11,015 nt of DNA, from the NCBI GenBank assembly GCA_009785395.1, contig WQWK01000047.1, forward strand, positions 1 to 11,015, in the 5' to 3' direction. Source of the stretch: Conexibacteraceae bacterium. Its GTDB lineage: Bacteria > Actinomycetota > Thermoleophilia > Solirubrobacterales > Solirubrobacteraceae. The stretch's first letter is position 1, and the number at the start of each line of letters is the position of its first letter. The position numbers and the translations under genes are program-made. Of the stretch, positions 1 to 4,811 are shown piece by piece. The notes below the pieces were generated by a model. It saw only the letters and a program-made list of their open reading frames with translations. It ran no database searches and was not told the origin of the DNA.

Positions 1-216
1 CACATCGTCGGGGAGCGCGCGGTCGAGCTCGCACAGCTCGCGGCGGTAGCGATCGCCGCGAACATGACCGTCAGACAACTCGCGCTCGTTCCATTCTCGT
101 TCCCCACCTACGCCAACGCGCTCTCTCGCGCGGCGGTCAGGGCCACCAACCAGCTCGGGCTGCTCGCCGGCACGCCCGACGACCAGCCGACGTACGAGGC
201 GTCCCCCCTCGGCTGA
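1..216 (+). CDS. C-terminal fragment of an FAD/NAD(P)-dependent pyridine-nucleotide (disulfide) oxidoreductase
   Basis: The reading frame is open from the first base to a TGA at 214-216, giving 71 residues with the 5' part outside the window. It opens with HIVGERAVELAQ, the pattern of the C-terminal dimerisation domain of class I pyridine-nucleotide-disulfide oxidoreductases (dihydrolipoamide dehydrogenase and mercuric reductase relatives), where A-H-I-(V/L)-G-x-x-A-x-E begins the segment before the interface. In the classical enzymes this domain supplies a His-Glu pair in an H-P-T-x-x-E motif. Here the aligned place reads PFSFPTYANAL with no histidine, so this member may not be a true disulfide reductase. 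The FAD and NAD domains and any redox cysteines are upstream and unseen. The gene runs convergently towards the glutaminase gene, 45 bp away. Family assignment is good; the substrate cannot be told. Confidence 0.8.
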   Translation, partial: HIVGERAVELAQLAAVAIAANMTVRQLALVPFSFPTYANALSRAAVRATNQLGLLAGTPDDQPTYEASPLG

Positions 217-229
217 TAGCCACGTGGGC

Positions 230-245
230 CGCTGGAAAGGCAGCG
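230..245. terminator. Weak hairpin between convergent genes
   Basis: CGCTG (230-234) pairs with CAGCG (241-245) across a GAAAGG loop. It lies in the 45-bp gap between the end of the reductase fragment (216) and the glutaminase stop codon (262-264). The stem is only 5 bp and has no T tract on either side. It could help end transcription in both directions, but the same pairing could occur by chance in GC-rich DNA. Confidence 0.3.
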
Positions 246-261
246 AGTCCGGGCGTGGGCC

Positions 262-1482
262 TCAATGGCCGAGTACGTCCAGCGGGTCGGCGAACACAAT
301 CGTGATGCCGCGCTCCTTGGCCTCTTCGGCGACGGCGCTCAGCAGCCGCACCGCGCTCGTGTCGGCGTCGGTCACCGAGCCGAGGTCGAGCGCCAGCATC
401 CGCGGTTTCCGTGAGGCGAGCACGGCCACGGCCTCGTGAACGATCCGCTCGGCGGCGACGAAGTCCAGCGCGCCGCGCAGCTTCAGTGTCACCGTTGCGT
501 CGTCCCCGGTCTCGATCGACTCGACCGGCGAGATCGACGTGACCGGACGGTTGAACAGGTGCAGCCCGAACTCGTGCGCGACGACCTTGAGGACCGCCAC
601 GCCGAGAGCGCTGTTGCCAACCTCATCCAGTGGCGGGCTGAACACGCCGATCCCGAAGCGACCCGGGGAGACGGCGACGATCCCGCCGCCGACGCCGGAC
701 TTGGCGGGCAACCCGACCTCGAGGATCCAGTCGCCGGAGCGGTCGTACATGCCGCAGCTCGCCATCACCGACAGGGTCTGACGGGCGGCGTCCGCGTCGA
801 CGACGCGCCGGCCGGTTACCGGATTGACGCCGCCGCCCGCCAGCGTCGCCGCCATCACTGACAGGTCGTCCGCCGTCACCCGCAGCGCGCACTGCCGGAA
901 GTATGGGTCGACGGCGTCCTCAACCCGACCCGCCAACACACCGTTGGCGCGCGCCAGTCCGGCGAGCGCGACGTTGCGATCGCCGGTGGACGCCTCGGAC
1001 GCGTAGACGCGCTCGTCGAGTTCGAGCGGGCGTCCTGCGAACGCCGAAAGCGCATCGCGGATGCGCTTGAAGCGCTCGGCGGCGGACTCGGCCGGGATCA
1101 GCGAGGTCGCGGTGATCGCGCCGACGTTGATCATCGGGTTGGCCGGGCGTCCGGCGTCGTCGAAGCTGATCGCATTGAAGGGCTGGCCGCTCGGCTCGAC
1201 GCCGGCGTGCTTGCGCACCTCCACCAAGCCGAGCTCTTCGATCGCGAGCGCGTACACGAACGGCTTCGAGATCGACTGGATCGTGAACTCGGCCGCCGCA
1301 TCGCCGGCCTCATAGCAATGGCCGAGCACCGACGTGACCGCGACCCCGAGCTGCTCGGGATCCGCAACCGCGAGCTCGGGGATGTACGTCGCGACCGCCC
1401 CCGGCGAGGCTGCACGCCGCGCGCGAGTGAGGACCTCCGCGATGGCAGCGACAATCGGGCCGCTGGTGACGAACACGGGCAC
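262..1482 (-). CDS. glsA: Glutaminase with C-terminal STAS domain
   Basis: Hydrolyses L-glutamine to glutamate and ammonia, probably in the cytoplasm. The 406-residue product has a full serine-dependent glutaminase (beta-lactamase-fold) domain at about residues 5-310. Visible motifs are YIPELA (33-38), the catalytic S-x-x-K in QSISKPF (Ser70, Lys73), NPMINVGAI (115-123, substrate Asn), ASEASTGDRN (161-170), MYDRSGDW (245-252) and KSGVGGGI (261-268). Residues about 325-404 form a STAS domain of the anti-sigma-antagonist type (VTLKLRGALDF, then LALDLGSVTDADTSAVRLL). Glutaminase-STAS fusions are known in actinobacteria; bacterial glutaminases without the extra domain are about 310 residues. The partner of the STAS domain is unknown. 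The start is GTG at 1482 with a GAGG 7 nt upstream. An alternative is GTG 1476 (Val3), 6 nt after TAGGGT, as a leaderless start. It is divergent from the metallopeptidase gene, with 42 bp between start codons. Confidence 0.95.
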   Translation of the reverse strand: MPVFVTSGPIVAAIAEVLTRARRAASPGAVATYIPELAVADPEQLGVAVTSVLGHCYEAGDAAAEFTIQSISKPFVYALAIEELGLVEVRKHAGVEPSGQPFNAISFDDAGRPANPMINVGAITATSLIPAESAAERFKRIRDALSAFAGRPLELDERVYASEASTGDRNVALAGLARANGVLAGRVEDAVDPYFRQCALRVTADDLSVMAATLAGGGVNPVTGRRVVDADAARQTLSVMASCGMYDRSGDWILEVGLPAKSGVGGGIVAVSPGRFGIGVFSPPLDEVGNSALGVAVLKVVAHEFGLHLFNRPVTSISPVESIETGDDATVTLKLRGALDFVAAERIVHEAVAVLASRKPRMLALDLGSVTDADTSAVRLLSAVAEEAKERGITIVFADPLDVLGH

Positions 1483-1488
1483 ACCCTA
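1483..1488 (-). promoter_or_regulatory. Candidate -10 element for the glutaminase gene
   Basis: On the minus strand the hexamer TAGGGT directly abuts GTG 1482 and lies 6 nt before the second GTG, at 1476. This matches the spacing of the other candidate leaderless promoters here. If it is used, translation would start at 1476 and not 1482. A competing reading is a leadered mRNA with the GAGG at 1490-1493 as ribosome-binding site. No recognisable -35 was seen. Confidence 0.35.
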
Positions 1489-1512
1489 CCCTCAGCTGGA
1501 AGGCCGGGCGGT

Positions 1513-1518
1513 TATGAT
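1513..1518 (+). promoter_or_regulatory. Candidate -10 element (TATGAT), leaderless start of the metallopeptidase gene
   Basis: TATGAT matches the sigma-70-type -10 consensus at 5 of 6 positions. It ends 6 nt before the GTG at 1525, so the predicted transcript begins at or very near the start codon. No Shine-Dalgarno sequence precedes that GTG and no convincing -35 is visible, which is common for actinobacterial promoters. Confidence 0.6.
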
Positions 1519-1524
1519 CGCGCA

Positions 1525-2583
1525 GTGCAGGCGCTCCGCTGTCCACGCTGCGGCGAGTTCACCCCGTTCGAGACGCTCTCCTGCGGAGGCTGTGGACAGG
1601 AGCTGGGGTTTCACCTGCCGACGTTGGCGATGGTCGCCGCAACCGCCGACGGCACCGTTGTCGACGGCGCGCGCTGGGTGCCTTGCGTGAACCGGGCCTG
1701 GCAATGCAACTGGATGGTCGCCGAGGACGACGAGCGCGCGTTCTGCTTCTCCTGCCGCCTGACGCGCCGCCGGCCGCCGGCCGACGATACGCTCGCGCTG
1801 GAGCGCCTCGCCGAGACCGCGGCCGCCAAGCGGCGGCTGCTGTTCCAGCTGACCCGGCTCAGCCTGCCGATCGAGCCCTGGGACGAAGTCGATGGCGGGT
1901 TGGGATTCGACCTCCTGTCCTCCCTGTCAGAGGGCAAGCCGATCATCACGGGGCACGCCAACGGGATCATCACGATCGACCTGGTCGAGAGCCTGGATGC
2001 CCAGCGCGAGGCGCTGCGGGTGCAGCTTGATGAGCCCTATCGCACGATGCTCGGTCACTTTCGCCACGAGGTCGGGCACTACTACGAATGGGTGTTGGTC
2101 GAGCAGGGGCCGTGGATTGAGGAGTGCCGTGCGCTGTTCGGAGACGAGCGCGCCTCCTATGCCGACGCGCTCGCCCGCCACTACAAGCTGGGGGCTCCGG
2201 ACAATTGGGCCGAGTCGTTCATCTCCGAGTACGCGACGATGCACCCGTGGGAGGACTTCGCCGAGTGCTTCGCGCACTACCTGCACATCACCGACACCCT
2301 TGACACGATCGCCATTTCAGGGATGGTGCTGCACGCCGACCGCGTCGAGGGGGCGATCCCGCACGACATCACGCCGCGGCGCTCGTACGCGGACGCCACG
2401 ATCGAGGAGGTGCTGGAGGACTGGCGCTGGGTGTCACTGCTGCTCAACCGCGCGAACCATGCGATGGGCAAGGGCGACCTGTACCCGTTCACGATTGCCT
2501 CGCCGGTCAAGCGCAAGCTTGGGTTCGTCCACCGGGTGGTGCGGTCCGCCGGCGCGGACGGCACCTCCGAACAGCTGAGTTAG
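1525..2583 (+). CDS. Zinc-ribbon putative zinc metallopeptidase (Peptidase_Mx-like)
   Basis: A predicted cytoplasmic protein of 352 residues. The N-terminus carries a zinc-ribbon: CPRC (Cys6, Cys9) with CGGC (Cys20, Cys23), then a second set of cysteines at 54, 61, 74 and 77 (FCFSC). The C-terminal part has the zincin motif HEVGHYY (His181, Glu182, His185), followed about 55 residues later by MHPWEDFAECFAHYLH (239-254), whose acidic residues (Glu243, Asp244, Glu247) could supply the third zinc ligand. This order, zinc-ribbon then HExGHxx then HPxExFAExFAHYLH, is that of the family annotated as putative zinc-binding metallopeptidase with zinc-ribbon domain. Its substrate is not established as far as I know. 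The start GTG 1525 is chosen because the product then begins MQALRCPRCG, as family members do, and because TATGAT lies 6 nt upstream. There is no signal peptide. Its TAG stop interlocks with the TAA of the convergent membrane-protein gene. Confidence 0.9.
   Translation: MQALRCPRCGEFTPFETLSCGGCGQELGFHLPTLAMVAATADGTVVDGARWVPCVNRAWQCNWMVAEDDERAFCFSCRLTRRRPPADDTLALERLAETAAAKRRLLFQLTRLSLPIEPWDEVDGGLGFDLLSSLSEGKPIITGHANGIITIDLVESLDAQREALRVQLDEPYRTMLGHFRHEVGHYYEWVLVEQGPWIEECRALFGDERASYADALARHYKLGAPDNWAESFISEYATMHPWEDFAECFAHYLHITDTLDTIAISGMVLHADRVEGAIPHDITPRRSYADATIEEVLEDWRWVSLLLNRANHAMGKGDLYPFTIASPVKRKLGFVHRVVRSAGADGTSEQLS
2538..2565 (-). terminator. Strong hairpin, candidate terminator of the SHOCT membrane-protein gene
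   Basis: GGTGC-G-GTCCGC (2538-2549) pairs with GCGGAC-G-GCACC (2554-2565) around a CGGC loop: 11 base pairs with one G/G mismatch. It begins 14 nt beyond the stop codon of the minus-strand membrane-protein gene, the right place for its terminator. It lies inside the metallopeptidase coding sequence, about residues 338-347. No T tract follows on the minus strand, so it would be a hairpin-only terminator or a 3'-end stabiliser. Confidence 0.5.
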
Positions 2584-3914
2584 CCCCGGAGCAGCCGTGT
2601 TTTCGCGGCCTGGTACTCGTCCTCGCTGAGCGCGCCTTGGGCGCGAAGGTCGGCCAGCTGCCCCAGCTGTTCCGCGGTCGTCGGTCCCGCCGGAGCCGAG
2701 GCGGATCGGCTGCTGCGCTGCGGCCGGCGCGCGCGCAGGCTGTGCAAACGGGTCCGGATCACGTGGGTTGCGGCGCCGGTCCGGGCCTCCGGGAACTCAC
2801 GGGCGGTCTGGCGCACGAGTACCTCGGTGCCAAGCAGCGCCAGCAGCGTGAACACGATGATCCCGGCGGGCTTGCTGGTCGCTGAAATCGGGTCCCAGAG
2901 AAAGATCAGAACCATCAGGCCCAGTGTGATCGCGTACGTCCCGCCGCGATGCTCACGCAGGAACGGTGCGATCGCTTCGCGCCCGAGCCGAGCAGCGCGG
3001 GCGGGGCCCGCAAACCACGCGGCGACGATCAGCACGATGCCGCCGGCGATCACCGCCCCCGCGACGTCGCGGAGGATCGCTGTGGCGATCGCGTAGACAT
3101 CCCTGATCGTCACCTTCAGGGATGCGCTGTCGGTGAGCGCCCCGGCTACCTGCGACTCCATGATCAGGCGCAGCAACAGCACGGCGGCCCCGGCAAACAG
3201 TCCCGCGAACCCGACTTTCATCAGCGTCCGCCGGCGTGGACTGGGTGTCAGCGCGATCGCCAGCGCGTACAGCATGGGCACCAGGATCGTCAGCCACAGC
3301 GCGAGGCCCTTGATCGCCCTGCCAATGTCCTGGACGAACGACAGCTTGTCGGACTTGAACAGCGTCACGGTCGCGATGTTGGGCGGGAGCTTCGAGATCG
3401 GGCCTGAGAGGAGGCCGAGCTGCGAGGCGGCACTGTCGGCGATGCTGCCGAGATCCAGGGTGACGACGCCCTGTCTGGTGCCGACCGCGCCTTTGCCGCC
3501 GTTCACCACCGCAATGAATGTTTGAGCGGCTACGCGGTTGGCCCGGGCCCACAGACTCTGGATGTGCGGCTGGGTGAGAAGCTGTCCGACCCGCTGGACG
3601 GCGACATCGCGCAGGGCGCCGGAGGCGGGACCAGCGATCCCTTGGAACTGGCTCGGCAGGCCCTTCTTGATCAGGCCGGGGACGTTGACGTAGGCATAGA
3701 CCTGATCGACGATGTAGTTCGCCGTGGTCGTACGGACGTTGGCGTTCTGCAGCAACTGGGTGCTGGTGCTCGACCAGTTGTCGGGGCTGAACAGAAGCCG
3801 GTTGGCCCAGGTCGCGAAGATCGCCACGACCAGCAGCGTCGTAGCGAGCACGATCAGCGCGTTTACGAGCCTCGCCCGCTCCCGTCGCGGCCGGGCGGGA
3901 TCCTTCACATCCAC
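2580..3914 (-). CDS. Multi-pass membrane protein with C-terminal SHOCT domain
   Basis: A predicted integral membrane protein of 444 residues whose biochemical role I do not recognise. Hydrophobic segments lie at about residues 17-37, 203-222, 233-251, 284-301, 326-340 and 349-366. The first is followed by a polar stretch of about 165 residues that is probably extracytoplasmic. This stretch includes SPDNWSSTSTQLLQ and IATVTLFKSDKLSFVQD, reminiscent of actinobacterial membrane proteins with a large external loop between helix 1 and a helical bundle. After a basic, Ser-rich linker (about 385-410) the C-terminus (413-443) is a SHOCT module: AEQLGQLADLRAQGALSEDE, then an AAKTRLL end. SHOCT modules are short C-terminal helices thought to mediate oligomerisation. 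GTG 3914 is chosen because GATAAT lies 6 nt upstream; GTG 3908 and an ATG at 3965 are alternatives. It is divergent from a DUF6325-SHOCT-Vps62-like run, and one of those genes carries a second SHOCT module. Confidence 0.85.
   Translation of the reverse strand: MDVKDPARPRRERARLVNALIVLATTLLVVAIFATWANRLLFSPDNWSSTSTQLLQNANVRTTTANYIVDQVYAYVNVPGLIKKGLPSQFQGIAGPASGALRDVAVQRVGQLLTQPHIQSLWARANRVAAQTFIAVVNGGKGAVGTRQGVVTLDLGSIADSAASQLGLLSGPISKLPPNIATVTLFKSDKLSFVQDIGRAIKGLALWLTILVPMLYALAIALTPSPRRRTLMKVGFAGLFAGAAVLLLRLIMESQVAGALTDSASLKVTIRDVYAIATAILRDVAGAVIAGGIVLIVAAWFAGPARAARLGREAIAPFLREHRGGTYAITLGLMVLIFLWDPISATSKPAGIIVFTLLALLGTEVLVRQTAREFPEARTGAATHVIRTRLHSLRARRPQRSSRSASAPAGPTTAEQLGQLADLRAQGALSEDEYQAAKTRLLRG
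2594..2609 (+). terminator. Hairpin downstream of the metallopeptidase gene
   Basis: GCCGTG (2594-2599) pairs with CGCGGC (2604-2609), including one G-T pair, around a TTTT loop. It starts 10 nt after the metallopeptidase stop codon and lies inside the coding end of the opposing gene. It is short with no T tract, so support as a terminator is modest. Confidence 0.35.
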
Positions 3915-3920
3915 CCCCGA

Positions 3921-3926
3921 ATTATC
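3921..3926 (-). promoter_or_regulatory. Candidate -10 element (GATAAT), leaderless start of the SHOCT membrane-protein gene
   Basis: On the minus strand GATAAT (5 of 6 matches to TATAAT) ends 6 nt before GTG 3914, predicting a transcript that starts at the start codon. The next 25 bp upstream hold a near-perfect palindrome that would cover the -35 region, so this promoter may be controlled by a dimeric regulator. Confidence 0.6.
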
Positions 3927-3929
3927 GCG

Positions 3930-3949
3930 CCGGCCGTGATCACAGCCGG
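3930..3949. promoter_or_regulatory. 20-bp palindrome, possible operator in a divergent promoter region
   Basis: The sequence CCGGC-C-GTGATCAC-A-GCCGG is an inverted repeat in which 9 of 10 positions per half-site pair. It sits in the 96-bp gap between the divergent membrane-SHOCT gene and DUF6325 gene. Its centre is about 26 bp upstream of the predicted start of the minus-strand transcript, so it would overlap that promoter's -35 region, and about 71 bp upstream of the plus-strand start. That placement suits a repressor of the left gene. The regulator is unknown; no regulator gene lies next to it. Confidence 0.45.
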
Positions 3950-3997
3950 GCCGTGGTGTCTGCATCCGATTTTGGCCAATCTGATCGCCCAGCAGCG

Positions 3998-4003
3998 TAG
4001 ATT
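3998..4003 (+). promoter_or_regulatory. Candidate -10 element (TAGATT) of the DUF6325-SHOCT-Vps62-like run
   Basis: TAGATT fits the TAnnnT core of actinobacterial -10 elements and ends 7 nt before ATG 4011. No Shine-Dalgarno sequence precedes that ATG, so a leaderless transcript is likely. It has 4 of 6 matches to TATAAT and no clear -35. Confidence 0.45.
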
Positions 4004-4010
4004 TGGGCCG

Positions 4011-4481
4011 ATGAGCGACGATGAGCTGGGACCGATCGATTACCTGGTGGTGGAGTTTCCCGGCGAGCGGCCGACGGGCGACGAGTTCGCCCTTCTGCTG
4101 GACGCGGTCGACCGTGGCACGATTCGCGTGCTCGACCTCGAGTTCGTCGCCAAGGCGGCGGACGGCGCTGTGCACACGGTTGACCTGGAGGGACTCGACC
4201 TGCCCGCCGATGTCGATCTCGCCACCTGGGAAGGCGCGGCGTCGGCGCTGCTCGATGAAGCAGACCTGGCCGCAATCGGAGATGCGATCCACCCGGGCCG
4301 CCTCGCCGGAATCGTCATCTACGAAAATCTCTGGACGCTCAAGCTCGACGCCCAGCTGCACGCGCACGGAGCCCACCTGGTCCTGAACGGGCGCATCCTG
4401 CCGGAGGAGATCATGGCTGCGCTCGACGCGACCGAGCTGCAGGGCGGGGGCGCCGGATCCACAGACCGCACGATCGGATGA
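4011..4481 (+). CDS. DUF6325 family protein
   Basis: A small acidic protein of 156 residues without signal peptide or clear membrane helix. The N-terminal GPIDYLVVEFPGERPTGDEF (7-26) and RGTIRVLDLEFVAKAADGAV (35-54) are the hallmarks of the DUF6325 family, which is common in actinobacteria and often adjacent to SHOCT-domain genes. Its function is not known. A later block, AGIVIYENLWTLKLDAQLH (99-117), then AHLVLNGRILPEEIM (121-135), is also typical: an interaction-type alpha/beta domain with an aromatic core and no obvious catalytic residues. The ATG at 4011 is preceded 7 nt upstream by TAGATT. The small SHOCT gene follows after only 7 bp, so the two are almost certainly co-transcribed. Family call confident; role unknown. 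Confidence 0.88.
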   Translation: MSDDELGPIDYLVVEFPGERPTGDEFALLLDAVDRGTIRVLDLEFVAKAADGAVHTVDLEGLDLPADVDLATWEGAASALLDEADLAAIGDAIHPGRLAGIVIYENLWTLKLDAQLHAHGAHLVLNGRILPEEIMAALDATELQGGGAGSTDRTIG

Positions 4482-4488
4482 GAACATC

Positions 4489-4767
4489 ATGGGCTTGATC
4501 AAGACCGCCGCCAAGGTCGCCGTCGCCAGCTCGGTCCACGGCCGTGTTCAACGTCGCCAGCACGAGCGCTGGGCAGCATCCGAACAGTCCCAGCAGCCCG
4601 GCGCCGGGTATTCACACCAACCTGCTTCCCCCGCATCACATCAGCCTGCTGCCGGCGACCCGGACGCCCGGATCGCCCAGCTGAAGGCGCTCGCGGAGCT
4701 GAAGGCAAGCGGGATCCTCACCGACGCCGAGTTCGAAGCAGAGAAACGCAAGGTCCTTCAGTCTTAG
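4489..4767 (+). CDS. Small SHOCT-domain protein
   Basis: A 92-residue protein in three parts. The N-terminal helix MGLIKTAAKVAVASSVHGRV, followed by QRRQHERWA, is weakly hydrophobic then basic, and matches the usual start of actinobacterial small SHOCT proteins. A low-complexity Gln/Pro/Ser/His linker follows at about 31-58. The C-terminal SHOCT module (61-90) reads IAQLKALAELKASGILTDAE followed by FEAEKRKVL. SHOCT modules are thought to drive oligomerisation. The divergent membrane protein ends in a related module (QLADLRAQGALSEDEYQAAK), so the two may pair. The start lies 7 bp after the DUF6325 stop with no good ribosome-binding site, suggesting coupled translation. Confidence 0.88.
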   Translation: MGLIKTAAKVAVASSVHGRVQRRQHERWAASEQSQQPGAGYSHQPASPASHQPAAGDPDARIAQLKALAELKASGILTDAEFEAEKRKVLQS

Positions 4768-4811
4768 AGCCGACAGAACCCAGAGCCAGCGCGTCACAGA
4801 CAGACGCACCC

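Noticed and set aside
1512..1517. CATAAC on the minus strand as a second -10 for the glutaminase gene
   Set aside because: It has only 4 of 6 matches, is the near complement of the stronger TATGAT, and has no -35 at a suitable distance.
1207..1524. The upstream extension of the metallopeptidase frame
   Set aside because: It is antisense to the glutaminase 5' end. The zinc-ribbon beginning at GTG 1525 matches the usual family N-terminus.
1892..2578. A plus-strand open frame rich in Ser, Arg and Thr inside the metallopeptidase gene
   Set aside because: It is an out-of-frame shadow with low-complexity composition.
3522..4010. The upstream extension of the DUF6325 frame
   Set aside because: It runs antisense through the membrane-protein gene. 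DUF6325 proteins start near the GPIDYLVVEFPG motif, which fits ATG 4011.
3915..4514. The 200-codon upstream extension of the SHOCT membrane-protein frame
   Set aside because: It is antisense to DUF6325 and crosses the divergent control region. The leaderless GTG at 3914 gives a sensible N-terminus just before the first membrane helix.
4768..4811. A promoter or terminator in the 44-bp gap before the Vps62-like gene
   Set aside because: No -10-like hexamer at the 6-7 nt spacing, no Shine-Dalgarno sequence and no hairpin were seen; only a short CAGACAGAC repeat is present.
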